Source: UBA11346 sp038203025
Lineage (GTDB): Bacteria; Planctomycetota; UBA11346
Assembly (NCBI GenBank): GCA_038203025.1
Contig: JBBREK010000192.1
Location: forward strand, 1-8,190
Length of the DNA stretch: 8,190 bases
Reading direction: 5' to 3'
In this document: one piece after another, positions 1 to 7,446 of the stretch
Numbering within the stretch: the stretch's first letter is position 1
How the letters are laid out: each line of letters starts with the position of its first letter
Position numbers and translations under genes: made by a program
The notes under the pieces: model-generated
What the model saw: only the letters and a program-made list of their open reading frames with translations
Database searches by the model: none
What the model was told of the DNA's origin: nothing

Positions 1-54
1 GGCCGGGCCGGCCGGGGGGACGGGCGGCCGGGCCGGCCGCGCTCCCAGGGATGG

Positions 55-58
<4 letters not shown>
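1..58 (-). CDS. Possible 5' end of the next operon gene, cut by the window edge
   Basis: On the minus strand a GTG at 58-56 overlaps the stop of the MoxR-type gene (TGA at 57-55) in a GTGA arrangement typical of translationally coupled genes. The frame stays open to the window edge and reads MTIPGSAAGPAARPPGRPG. The piece is too short and too rich in Pro, Gly and Ala to identify. In many bacteria a DUF58 protein follows MoxR, and that is the obvious guess, but it rests on context alone. The stretch is almost pure G and C and contains a 13-base direct repeat (1-13 and 26-38), so it may instead be noncoding. Confidence 0.35.
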
Positions 59-1047
<989 letters not shown>

Positions 1048-1055
1048 GGTCATTG

Positions 1056-1060
1056 CCTCT
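1056..1060 (-). promoter_or_regulatory. Ribosome binding site of the MoxR-type gene
   Basis: AGAGG on the minus strand sits 8 bases before the ATG at 1047 and 2 bases before the ATG at 1053, so it favours the inner start. The overlapping sequence GGCAATGA (1057-1050) is an exact reverse complement of TCATTGCC at 1156-1149. The site and the first ATG could therefore be paired in a stem that encloses the heptamer element. Confidence 0.55.
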
Positions 1061-1061
1061 G

Positions 1062-1144
1062 TTCGCGGTTCGCGGCTGCCGCCCCGATAGGCTGGAGGTG
1101 GGTCGGTCTTGAAAAACCGCGAACGGCGAACTGCGAACCGCGAA
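1062..1144. repeat. Inverted heptamer element 1 (TTCGCNG arrays)
   Basis: The left arm is two perfect TTCGCGG units (1062-1075). The right arm is four inverted units (1117-1144): CCGCGAA, CGGCGAA, CTGCGAA, CCGCGAA. The interior is 41 bases with no gene. Variation in the units falls on one position (TTCGCNG). An extra 8-base inverted repeat, TCATTGCC (1050-1057) and GGCAATGA (1149-1156), lies outside the arms and extends the potential stem. On the minus strand a run of five T follows the four-unit array (1116-1112). The element lies between the membrane-protein gene and the MoxR-type gene, so the operon transcript would carry it. Function is not known; RNA processing, attenuation or a small mobile repeat are all possible. 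Confidence 0.8.
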
Positions 1145-1159
1145 CTGGGGCAATGAAGG

Positions 1160-1618
1160 TCATCGGTATCCCAGCCACAGTAGGATGGCGGCGACGCAGG
1201 CGAAGGTCCAGTAGTCGGTGGGCAAGCCGAGCAGCCAGTGCTTGTGCCAGCGCACCTCGGCGGGCGTGAAGCGCTTCCAGCCCCAGCCCGGATTGCACAG
1301 GAACCACAGCAGGTCCTCGACGATCCAGAAGAGCATGAAGGCGGCCATGGCGCGGGCCTCCAGCGGCCAGCTCCATGTCCACAGCATGATGGCGGGCAGA
1401 TGGAAGACGAGCAGGACGAAGGGCAGACACCAGGCGTGGTAGCCGGTCAGCGGCCGGCCGCCGAAGAACACGTCGAGCAGCCAGTGCTTCTCGATGCGCC
1501 AGGTCGGCAGGTTGGCAGCCCAGCCGTCGGTGCCCTCGATCTGGATCTCGACCATGGCGAAGAGGTAGGCGAGCAGGCCGGTGAAACCGAGCAGTCCGGC
1601 GAGCGGGATCCAGTCCAT
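1160..1618 (-). CDS. Small integral membrane protein, function unknown
   Basis: A 152-residue protein with four likely membrane segments, at about residues 4-22, 63-82, 90-108 and 133-150. It is rich in Trp, with about 19 residues. I do not recognise a named family. Two motifs look conserved in style: EDLLWFLCNPGWGW (101-114), with acidic residues at the end of the third segment, and WHKHW (124-128) in the following loop. His residues also occur at 45, 61 and 73. A buried Glu/Asp with several His residues could bind a metal or form an active site, but this is inference. The ATG lies one base after the stop of the glycosyltransferase gene, so the two are almost certainly co-translated. That makes a role in the same lipid or envelope modification plausible. 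It is followed by the heptamer element and then the MoxR-type gene. Confidence 0.85.
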   Translation of the reverse strand: MDWIPLAGLLGFTGLLAYLFAMVEIQIEGTDGWAANLPTWRIEKHWLLDVFFGGRPLTGYHAWCLPFVLLVFHLPAIMLWTWSWPLEARAMAAFMLFWIVEDLLWFLCNPGWGWKRFTPAEVRWHKHWLLGLPTDYWTFACVAAILLWLGYR

Positions 1619-1619
1619 G

Positions 1620-2729
1620 TCAGGCCAGCACGGTCTTCAGCACGTCCGCCGCCGCCTGCGGCCGGCCGCTGGCGCGGGCGTTGGCGGCAAGGCGCGGCAG
1701 CAGGTCTGGTTCGGACAGCAGCCGGCGTACGCGGTACTCCAGGCCGGCGGCGTCGTGCGCCTTCAGCGTTGCGCCGTGCTCCAGCAGGTGGTCGCTGTTG
1801 CGCTCCTCCTGGCCGGGGATCGGTGAGACCACCACCATGGGCAGGCCAAGGGCCAGGCATTCGCTGGTCGACAGACCGCCGGGCTTGCCGATGGCGACGT
1901 CGGCGCAGGCCAGCAGGCGTTCGGGTTCGCGGGTGAAGCCGGCCGGAACCAGGCGGCCGGGATGCTGCGCGGCGATGGCGTTCAGCTGTGCCAGAAGATC
2001 CGCATTCCGCCCGGCCATGGCCAGCACCTGATGGTCGCCGGGGATGGCGAGGATGCGGCTGGCGATCTCGGCAAGGTTGCCGACGCCGTGACCACCGCTC
2101 ATCAGCAGGATGATGCGCCGCGCCGGGTCGAGGTGCAGGGCGCGGGCGCACTCGCCGCGGTCGAGGTGGCGGCTGAAGGCGGGATCGATGGGGATGCCGG
2201 TGACATGCACCGGGGTGTCGCCGATGCCGCGTTCGCGCAGCCGCCAGGCGATCTCCTCGGAGGCGACGCAGTAGCCGCTGAGGCCCTGGTGGACCCACAG
2301 CAGGTGGACGTCGAAGTCGGTGACCACCACCCAGGTTGGGGTGTCCATCTGCCCGAGACGGCGCAAGCGCGCCAGCAGCTGGGCCGGCAGGAAGTGGGTG
2401 CAGATGATGAGGCGTGGCTGGACGGCGCGAATGTGTTCGAGCAGCTTGCGCATGTTCAGGCGCTCCAGCGCCTGGCGCAGCCGGGCAAGTACCCCGTCTG
2501 GCTTCGAGTGATCGCTGGCGTGGTAGAGATAGCCCCAGAAGGCCGGGTGGCGATTGATGACCTTGAGATAGCTGTCGGCATAAAGCCGTTTGAACAGGCG
2601 CGGCACCACCTCCATGACGTCGAGGTGCTCGACGGTCAGGCCGGGCGGCGCGGATGAACGGATCGCCTCGGCGGCGCGGATATGGCCGGCCCCGGCGGAA
2701 ACGGACAGGAGGAGGATGTCGCAGCTCAT
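1620..2729 (-). CDS. GT28 / MGDG-synthase-like glycosyltransferase
   Basis: A 369-residue glycosyltransferase with the two-domain layout of the monogalactosyldiacylglycerol synthase / UgtP / MurG group (GT28, GT-B fold). The N-terminal acceptor-side domain begins with a hydrophobic strand and a glycine-rich loop, SAGAGH (11-16). It continues with THFLPA (111-116) and TDFDVH (137-142). The C-terminal nucleotide-sugar domain shows TGIPID (177-182), SGGHGVGN (211-218), GKPGGLSTSE (281-290, the usual donor-binding signature) and PGQEERNSDHL (305-315). Known relatives transfer a hexose from a UDP-sugar to diacylglycerol at the inner face of the membrane. The actual donor and acceptor here cannot be told from sequence. 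The start ATG overlaps the stop of the upstream gene by four bases (ATGA at 2729-2726), and the next gene follows after one base, so three genes form a tight translational unit. The family is clear; membrane glycolipid synthesis is the likely role. Confidence 0.93.
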   Translation of the reverse strand: MSCDILLLSVSAGAGHIRAAEAIRSSAPPGLTVEHLDVMEVVPRLFKRLYADSYLKVINRHPAFWGYLYHASDHSKPDGVLARLRQALERLNMRKLLEHIRAVQPRLIICTHFLPAQLLARLRRLGQMDTPTWVVVTDFDVHLLWVHQGLSGYCVASEEIAWRLRERGIGDTPVHVTGIPIDPAFSRHLDRGECARALHLDPARRIILLMSGGHGVGNLAEIASRILAIPGDHQVLAMAGRNADLLAQLNAIAAQHPGRLVPAGFTREPERLLACADVAIGKPGGLSTSECLALGLPMVVVSPIPGQEERNSDHLLEHGATLKAHDAAGLEYRVRRLLSEPDLLPRLAANARASGRPQAAADVLKTVLA

Positions 2730-4084
2730 GGAGGGGGTGCCGCGGCGAAGTAGCCGGCGACGGCGGCGCGGTGCCGCGGGGCGACGGCGGTGGCGCGGGT
2801 GCCGGCGGCAGTCGCGTCCTGTCCGACCAGCGGTGCGCCTACAGTCGTCGTAGCCGTGGCGGTTTGTTCATCCGGCCGCGGAGCGCGCGACTGCGTGCCG
2901 ATCGGGGCGCCAGTTTCGGGATTGCGTGGATCGCCGGCGGCGAGGCGATCGCGGAAGCCGCTCTCCACCCGCTGCACGGTGCGCCAGTCGAGGTCGGGGT
3001 GGCCACCGCCGGGTCCAGGCCTGCCGCCGGGTTGGCCTTTGCCCTCGTCGCCCATGCCGGCCATGCCAGCGGCCTGCGCCAGTTCGCCCGCTAGCCTGGC
3101 GGCCAGGGCCTGGGCGGCGGCGGGATCGCCGGGCTGGCCGGGACCGGCTTTGGCCGGATCCAGGCCCCAGCGTTGCAGGGCCTGGCGCTGGGCCTCGGTC
3201 AGTGCGCCGCCGGCCATGGCCTGCTGGGCCAGGCGCAGCAGGGCCTGGCCTTCGGCGCCGGCTGGCAGCTTGGCGGCGAGGCCGGGGGCCTGCGCCTCAA
3301 GCTCAGCGAGGGCGGCGGTGAGATCAGCAGCAGCGGCCGCCGCTGCGTCGACGTCGCCATTGGCACTCAGCCCGGCGAGGGCGTCGGCCTTGGCCAGGGC
3401 GTCGGCCAGGCGGTCGGCGGCCTGCGCCTGGGTGGCATCAAGGTCGCGTTCCAGTGCGTCGAGGGCAGCCCAAGTCTGCTGGTTCAGGCCCTTGCCCGCC
3501 AGCGCCGCGCGCACCGCATCCAGGCGCTGCTCCAAGGTCTTGATCTCCTCTGGCGCGGCCAAGGCGAGATCGCGCAGGTGTTCCAGGGCGGCCTCGGCGC
3601 CACGCATCGCGCCGGCGGCCACCGGCGGGGCTGGCGGGACGGCCTCGACCTGGGGCAGGAACCAGGCGCCGACCAGCAGTGCTCCGGCGGCGAGGGCGGC
3701 GTTCAGGCCGGTCGCGCGCAGCGGCGGCGGGCGCACGCCGGCCAGGCGGGGGGCGATCCGCTGCGTCCAGGCCGGATCGGGCTGCGCGGCGAGGGCCATC
3801 AGCACGCCATCGGCCTGGGCCAGGGAATCGGCTTCGCCGGCGAGGCGCCAGCGCGGCGTGCGCACCGCCCAGGCCCGCGGCAGCCTGGCGAGGGGGATCA
3901 GCGCGGCGGTCGCGGCCAGGGTCGGGGCGAACCAGCCGGCCTCCGGCACGGCCAGGCGCACCACCGCCAGGGCGGTGGCTCCGGCCAGGCCACTCAGCGC
4001 GGCCAGCGGCAGCACGCCGGCCAACGCCCGCTCGATGCGGTGCCGTCGTTCCAACCGTCGGCAGAGCCTGTCGATGCCGTCCAT
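2726..4084 (-). CDS. Ala-rich membrane-anchored protein of MoxR/DUF58-type loci (DUF4175-like)
   Basis: A 452-residue protein, the first gene of the minus-strand operon. Three hydrophobic segments lie near the N terminus (about 20-44, 51-66 and 126-145). They are followed by a long Ala/Leu/Glu/Gln-rich stretch with the look of coiled coils (about 160-335), a Gly/Pro-rich linker (about 345-370) and a tail ending PRHRAAVAGYFAAAPPP. A C-terminal 'R-x(3)-V-x(2)-YF' pattern and this general layout are familiar from large membrane proteins encoded near MoxR and DUF58 genes, which is why I compare it to DUF4175. That assignment is tentative. The ATG at 4084 was chosen over an upstream in-frame GTG at 4141; neither has a clear ribosome binding site, and the extra 19 residues look nonconserved. 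The stop overlaps the glycosyltransferase start (ATGA). It may be a periplasmic or membrane partner of the MoxR ATPase. Confidence 0.8.
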   Translation of the reverse strand: MDGIDRLCRRLERRHRIERALAGVLPLAALSGLAGATALAVVRLAVPEAGWFAPTLAATAALIPLARLPRAWAVRTPRWRLAGEADSLAQADGVLMALAAQPDPAWTQRIAPRLAGVRPPPLRATGLNAALAAGALLVGAWFLPQVEAVPPAPPVAAGAMRGAEAALEHLRDLALAAPEEIKTLEQRLDAVRAALAGKGLNQQTWAALDALERDLDATQAQAADRLADALAKADALAGLSANGDVDAAAAAAADLTAALAELEAQAPGLAAKLPAGAEGQALLRLAQQAMAGGALTEAQRQALQRWGLDPAKAGPGQPGDPAAAQALAARLAGELAQAAGMAGMGDEGKGQPGGRPGPGGGHPDLDWRTVQRVESGFRDRLAAGDPRNPETGAPIGTQSRAPRPDEQTATATTTVGAPLVGQDATAAGTRATAVAPRHRAAVAGYFAAAPPP

Positions 4085-4173
4085 GGCGGCCGATGATCGG
4101 ACCCGGTCGACCTGCCGCAACGGCGCGCCGGGGGGCTTCACGCCGGCTTCACCCGCGCTACGACCATGCCGCC
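4085..4173. promoter_or_regulatory. Divergent intergenic region with short palindromes
   Basis: These 89 bases separate the minus-strand operon from the plus-strand 113-residue gene, so promoters for both should lie here or nearby. Two short palindromes are visible: CCGATGATCGG (4090-4100) and GGTCGACC (4105-4112). They could be an operator, but palindromes this short are common in GC-rich DNA. A weak sigma70-like pair for the plus strand is TTCACG (4137-4142) and TACGAC (4159-4164), spaced 16 bases. It would give an almost leaderless message. Confidence 0.3.
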
Positions 4174-4515
4174 ATGAGCGAGCCCTTCGACCCCTCCACC
4201 GGCCTTGGTCGCCTGAACGCGCTGTTCGGGGCCGCGGACTCCCACGCCGTGGTGCGCTGCAAGGTGCACGACTACGACCTGTCGATCGAGCTGTACTTCG
4301 CCCCGACCACCCCGGCCACCTGGGTGCCCGACGAGACCCAGCTGAGGGCGGTGTGCGCCCTCGGCTTCACCGCCGTCTACTGCGACTTCGCCGACGACAC
4401 CGAATTCGTCGGCTGCTGGCGCACCCACATCGTCGACGGCAACAAGGCCGGCGATTACTGGGTGCAAAGCGCCAAGCGCGAGAAGGTCGGCTACCCGCGC
4501 TACGCCGCGGGTTGA
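4174..4515 (+). CDS. Hypothetical 113-residue protein
   Basis: I do not recognise a family. The protein is soluble-looking and acidic to neutral, with no signal peptide or membrane segment. It has an aromatic-rich core: VVRCKVHDYDLSIELYF, then WVPDETQLRAVCALGF, CDFADDTEFVGCW and a C-terminal KAGDYWVQSAKREKVGYPRY. Four Cys residues occur (about 29, 61, 70 and 80) but not in a zinc-ribbon spacing. The start ATG at 4174 fits the onset of convincing coding sequence; the same frame upstream of it runs antisense to another gene and is not credible. No clear Shine-Dalgarno sequence precedes it. It is divergent from the MoxR operon and is followed by the second heptamer element, so it is probably a single-gene unit. 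The coding call rests on codon pattern and protein-like composition. Confidence 0.75.
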   Translation: MSEPFDPSTGLGRLNALFGAADSHAVVRCKVHDYDLSIELYFAPTTPATWVPDETQLRAVCALGFTAVYCDFADDTEFVGCWRTHIVDGNKAGDYWVQSAKREKVGYPRYAAG

Positions 4516-4521
4516 CTAGAA

Positions 4522-4654
4522 ATCGCGGTTCGCGGTTCGCTGTTCGCGGTTGTGGCGACACGTGTTGTGTGTGTTGATGGCGTTCACCAAACGGGTGACC
4601 AAGCGTAACCCCAATATGGTCCGTAATCGACGATCCTACCGCGAACCGCGAACC
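4522..4654. repeat. Inverted heptamer element 2 (TTCGCNG arrays)
   Basis: The left arm has four units (4522-4549): ATCGCGG, TTCGCGG, TTCGCTG, TTCGCGG. The right arm has two inverted CCGCGAA units (4639-4652). The interior is about 87 bases, visibly lower in GC than the surroundings. It contains a small internal hairpin, TCACC-AAACG-GGTGA (4584-4598). No convincing gene lies inside; a 30-codon ATG frame from 4577 to 4669 runs out through the right arm and is probably chance. The element begins 6 bases after the stop of the 113-residue gene. Arm orientation is the same as in the other two elements. Confidence 0.8.
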
Positions 4655-4676
4655 CACTGCGGCTTTTGATTGCCCT

Positions 4677-4712
4677 GGGACCGCGCGCCGCTGGCGCGCT
4701 GCGGGTGGTCCC
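4677..4712. other. Strong nested hairpin upstream of the cysQ-like gene
   Basis: Two nested perfect stems: outer GGGACC (4677-4682) with GGTCCC (4707-4712), and inner GCGCGCC (4683-4689) with GGCGCGC (4693-4699) around a GCT loop. One 7-base strand (4700-4706) is unpaired. No T-run follows on the plus strand, so it is not a standard intrinsic terminator. It lies between the 113-residue gene and the next operon and could end or stabilise a message, or structure the 5' leader of the cysQ-like gene. Confidence 0.55.
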
Positions 4713-4751
4713 GGGCGTGACACGCCACCACCATCCCCATCATCCCCGCCG

Positions 4752-5555
4752 ATGACCCTGACCCGCGAACTCGCCCTTGCCCGCTCTGCCGCCCGTGCCG
4801 CCGGCATCGAGGCCCTGCGCCTGCAGGCCGGCATCGACTCGCGGGCCAAGGCGGACGGCTCGCCGGTCAGCGACGGCGACCTCGCTGCCGACTGCATTGT
4901 CCGCCAGGCGATCACCGCTGCCTTCCCCGGCGACGCCATCCTCTCCGAGGAGTTGACCGACGACCCGGCCCGGCTGGCCAACCGCCGGCTGTGGATCATC
5001 GACCCGATCGATGGCACGCGCAGCTACGTCACCGGCGGTGCGGAATGGTGCGTGCAGGTGGCGCTGGCGATCGACGGCGTGGTGGTCCTCGGCGTCCTCG
5101 ACCTGCCGGCCCGCGGCATCGCGGTGTGGGGAGCGGATGGTCTGGGTGGCGGCCAGGAGGACGGCCAGGGCGAGCGTGTCCTGACCCCGGTCGCGGGCGT
5201 GCGCGACATTCTCGCTGGCGGCACCAGCCAGCGGAACCGCCAGCACCTCGCCCAGGTACTCGCCGCCCTGCCCGAGTTCACCCACCTGCCGGCCCAGTCG
5301 GTCGGCGTCAAGGCAGCGCAGATCCTGCTGGGTGAGGCCGACCTGTTCGTGCACGCGCGACACATCGCCGAATGGGACGCTGCCGCCCCGGCGGCGGTGA
5401 TCGAGCATGCCGGCGGCACCGCCACCGATCTGGTCGGCGGTCAGTTGCGCTTCAACAGCCGCGACGGTCGCGTCCCCGGTCTGGTGTTCTCGCGCCGCAC
5501 CGACCACCGCGACCTGGTCCGGCGCATGGCCGAGGCCGGCATCACGTGCGGCTGA
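4752..5555 (+). CDS. cysQ: CysQ-like 3'(2'),5'-bisphosphate nucleotidase (inositol monophosphatase superfamily)
   Basis: A complete 267-residue Mg2+-dependent, Li+-sensitive-type phosphatase. Metal-site motifs are all present: LSEE (64-67), DPIDGT (84-89, in WIIDPIDGTRSY) and EWDAAAP (207-213) followed by EHAGG. The stretch KADGSPVSDGDLAAD (33-47) is characteristic of the CysQ branch, which splits 3'-phosphoadenosine 5'-phosphate into AMP and phosphate in sulphate assimilation. Inositol-1-phosphatase or histidinol-phosphatase activity cannot be excluded from sequence. It is a little longer than E. coli CysQ. No sulphate-assimilation genes are next to it. It leads an apparent operon with a lipoprotein gene, which starts inside its last codons, and fumarase genes. 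The ATG has no clear ribosome binding site, but no better in-frame start fits. Confidence 0.88.
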   Translation: MTLTRELALARSAARAAGIEALRLQAGIDSRAKADGSPVSDGDLAADCIVRQAITAAFPGDAILSEELTDDPARLANRRLWIIDPIDGTRSYVTGGAEWCVQVALAIDGVVVLGVLDLPARGIAVWGADGLGGGQEDGQGERVLTPVAGVRDILAGGTSQRNRQHLAQVLAALPEFTHLPAQSVGVKAAQILLGEADLFVHARHIAEWDAAAPAAVIEHAGGTATDLVGGQLRFNSRDGRVPGLVFSRRTDHRDLVRRMAEAGITCG

Positions 5556-6058
5556 GCGTCCTCGCGCTGGCTGTCCTGCTGGCGGGCTGCCTGTCGCGGC
5601 CGGCGGAGGCCTGGCAGCCGGATCGCGCCGAGGCGGTGGCCTGGTGGATCGAGGACGTCGCGCACGGACAGCCGCGTCAGCCCGGTGAGGTCGACATGGT
5701 CGACGGCGGTCCCGGCGACGCCGCCATCGCCCGCTGGGCGTCCGGGTCCCGCTTTGGCGAGCGCTGGGTGCCGCCGCGCCAGCTCGCCGCCCGCAAGTCG
5801 CGCTGGCCGGCGGTTGCCGCCGCGTTGGCCGAAGGCCTGGCCGTGCCCGTCGGCGGCACCGGCCTGCTCGCCCCGTCGCCCGGCGTTCCGCCGCTGCGGC
5901 GGGCCGAGATCGACACCCTGGTCGATGCCGAGAACGCCGACCGGCGCTTCCTCGACCAACTGCTGCTGACCCTGGGCTCGCCCGACCCGGCGGTCGAGGA
6001 CGCCTACCGGGCTGCCGCGCGCACGGCGCGACTCAGGCTCGACGGGCCCGTGCGTTGA
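5546..6058 (+). CDS. Predicted lipoprotein, possibly YdbL/DUF1318-like
   Basis: A 170-residue predicted lipoprotein. The GTG at 5546 is chosen because it opens directly onto a lipoprotein signal peptide, RLSVLALAVLLAGC, with a lipobox LAGC (Cys 15). The same frame extends upstream without a stop, but there it is a shadow of the phosphatase gene. The start lies within the last 10 bases of that gene, so translation is probably coupled. The mature part has no membrane segment. Its C-terminal third, LVDAENADRRFLDQLL then VEDAYRAAARTARLRL, loosely resembles the 'LV-x(3)-NA-x-R' pattern and basic helix of YdbL/DUF1318 proteins. That resemblance is weak and by eye. It has a GDAAIARWASGSRFGERWVPP stretch with no known motif. 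Its function, and why it sits between a phosphatase and fumarase, are unknown. Confidence 0.75.
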   Translation: MRLSVLALAVLLAGCLSRPAEAWQPDRAEAVAWWIEDVAHGQPRQPGEVDMVDGGPGDAAIARWASGSRFGERWVPPRQLAARKSRWPAVAAALAEGLAVPVGGTGLLAPSPGVPPLRRAEIDTLVDAENADRRFLDQLLLTLGSPDPAVEDAYRAAARTARLRLDGPVR

Positions 6059-6087
6059 ACGGAGCCGCCGGGGCGCACCCTGCCGGC

Positions 6088-6969
6088 ATGCCCGACGACA
6101 CGCTCATTGCCTCGCTGCTCGAACTCATCCGTAAGACCTCAGCTGAGCTGCCCGCCGATGTTCGGGCCCAGGTCGTTGCCGGTGCTGCCGCCGAGGAGGC
6201 TGGTTCAAACGCCGCCTACGCCTTCCAGGTGGTGCAGGACAACATCGCCCTCGCCTGCGACAAGAGCAGCCCGCTGTGCCAGGACACCGGCTCGATCCTG
6301 GTCTACGTCCACACCCCGGTCGGCTATGACCAGATCGCCTTCGGCGAGGCCTTCGTCGAAGCGGTGAAGCAGGCCACGATCAAGGGCTACCTGCGCCAGA
6401 ACTCGGTCGACAGCATCACCGGCGCCAACAGCGGCAACAACATCGGCCCGGGCACACCGGATGTGCATTTCCACCAGTGGCGCAAGGACCACGTCGAGGT
6501 GGTGCTGATGCTCAAGGGTGGCGGCTGCGAGAACGTCGGGGCCACCTACTCTCTGCCCAATCCCAATTTCGGCGGACGCGATCTGGCCGGGGTCGAGAAC
6601 GCCATCCTCGACTGCGTGCTGCAGGCCCAGGGCCAGGGCTGCGGCCCCGGCATCCTTGGCGTCGGCATCGGCGGCGACCGGGTCAGCGGCATGGCCTGCG
6701 CGAAGACGCAGTTCCTGCGCCGGCTCGACGACGCGAACCCCGACCCGGTGCTCGCCGGCCTTGAACAACGTGTAGTCGCCAAGGCCAACCAGAGCGGCAT
6801 CGGCCCGATGGGCTTCGGCGGCAAAACCACCCTGCTTGGCTGCAAGGTCGGCAAGCTCAACCGCGTGCCGGCCAGCTACTTCGTCTCCATCAGTTACATG
6901 TGCTGGGCGTTTCGGCGGCAGGGTCTCGACCTGCGCGCGGACGGTTCGATCACCCGTTGGATCTACTGA
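6088..6969 (+). CDS. Class I fumarate hydratase, alpha subunit
   Basis: The N-terminal/alpha part of a class I, oxygen-sensitive [4Fe-4S] fumarate hydratase (the FumA / TtdA family), 293 residues. It reversibly hydrates fumarate to L-malate in the TCA cycle. The related L-tartrate dehydratase has the same architecture. The three expected cluster Cys residues are present: C64 in SPLCQDTG, C185 in GQGCGPGILGVGIGGDR and C272 in SYMCWAFRR. Their spacing (121 and 87) is close to that of single-chain class I fumarases. Other family blocks are SITGANSGNNIGPGTPDVHF (109-128), KGGGCENVGA (143-152) and IGPMGFGGKTT (238-248). The ATG at 6088 fits the family N terminus; a TTG at 6055 overlapping the lipoprotein stop is an alternative that adds 11 unlikely residues. 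The beta subunit gene follows, but only after an inserted element. Confidence 0.93.
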   Translation: MPDDTLIASLLELIRKTSAELPADVRAQVVAGAAAEEAGSNAAYAFQVVQDNIALACDKSSPLCQDTGSILVYVHTPVGYDQIAFGEAFVEAVKQATIKGYLRQNSVDSITGANSGNNIGPGTPDVHFHQWRKDHVEVVLMLKGGGCENVGATYSLPNPNFGGRDLAGVENAILDCVLQAQGQGCGPGILGVGIGGDRVSGMACAKTQFLRRLDDANPDPVLAGLEQRVVAKANQSGIGPMGFGGKTTLLGCKVGKLNRVPASYFVSISYMCWAFRRQGLDLRADGSITRWIY

Positions 6970-6974
6970 GGGAT

Positions 6975-7012
<38 letters not shown>

Positions 7013-7020
7013 TACTGACC

Positions 7021-7446
7021 ATGACGTCCTTCTCGCGTATTGAGGATATCAAGGCTTGGGATGAGGCTTGCGTGCAAGTCGTTCAGCTTCTGAAAGCGAC
7101 CTCAACAGGACCTCTGGCCAAGGACTTCGGTTTGCGAGATCAGATCCGTCGAGCGGCGGTCTCCATCCCTGCGAACATTGCTGAGGGCTTCGGACGTGGC
7201 GGCGCCGTAGAGTTCGCCAGGTTCCTTGATATCGCAAGAGGATCGGCTTACGAGTTGGACACGCTGCTCAGAATCACGTGCGATGCCGGGCTTATGGATC
7301 CTGGAGTCCGGTTGAACTTCAGCGCATCAAACAGATCTGTTACGTCGAAGGTTGCCGGACTCACAAGCTACCTTCGCAGTCTCAAGCCAACGGTGCATCC
7401 AGGAACCGCGAACCACGACACGAACAGCGAACCGACAACAGCGTAG
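7021..7446 (+). CDS. Four-helix-bundle protein, S23 / 23S rRNA intervening-sequence family (Avd-like fold)
   Basis: A 141-residue protein of the family first known from ORFs in 23S rRNA intervening sequences of Leptospira and Coxiella; its fold is shared with the Avd accessory protein of diversity-generating retroelements. The N-terminal IEDIKAWDEACVQVVQLL (helix 1), the hallmark LRDQIRRAAVSIPANIAEGF (38-57) and the block EFARFLDIARGSAYELDTLL (64-83) are all intact. A last helix follows at about 103-121. The biochemical role of most members is unknown; basic patches suggest nucleic-acid binding. ATG 7021 matches the family N terminus, though no clear ribosome binding site precedes it and the upstream arm could mask it. 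The last ~15 residues (from about PGTANHD) are encoded by the right repeat arm and lie outside the usual domain. Base composition differs from both neighbours, which points to acquisition. Confidence 0.9.
   Translation: MTSFSRIEDIKAWDEACVQVVQLLKATSTGPLAKDFGLRDQIRRAAVSIPANIAEGFGRGGAVEFARFLDIARGSAYELDTLLRITCDAGLMDPGVRLNFSASNRSVTSKVAGLTSYLRSLKPTVHPGTANHDTNSEPTTA
7403..7445 (+). repeat. Right arm: degenerate inverted heptamers (CNGCGAA)
   Basis: Units in roughly heptad register include CCGCGAA (7406-7412), CCACGAC (7413-7419), CAGCGAA (7425-7431), CCGACAA (7432-7438) and CAGCGTA (7439-7445). It is more decayed than the left arm and encodes the C-terminal tail and almost the whole stop codon of the four-helix-bundle protein. 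Confidence 0.65.

Noticed and set aside
2790..4577. Long plus-strand open frame (595 codons) opposite the Ala-rich membrane protein gene
   Set aside because: It is antisense to a gene with a coherent membrane and coiled-coil layout, its product is a low-complexity Ala/Arg/Ser string, and it runs on through the 113-residue gene in another frame. Long antisense frames are expected at this GC content.
4577..4669. 30-codon plus-strand frame in element 2, starting MAFTKRVTKRN
   Set aside because: Basic and interesting-looking, but it has no ribosome binding site, reads through the right repeat arm and is short enough to be chance.
4367..5507. Minus-strand open frames opposite the 113-residue and cysQ-like genes
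   Set aside because: The plus strand carries the full inositol-monophosphatase motif set; the minus-strand products show no motif and cross the repeat element.
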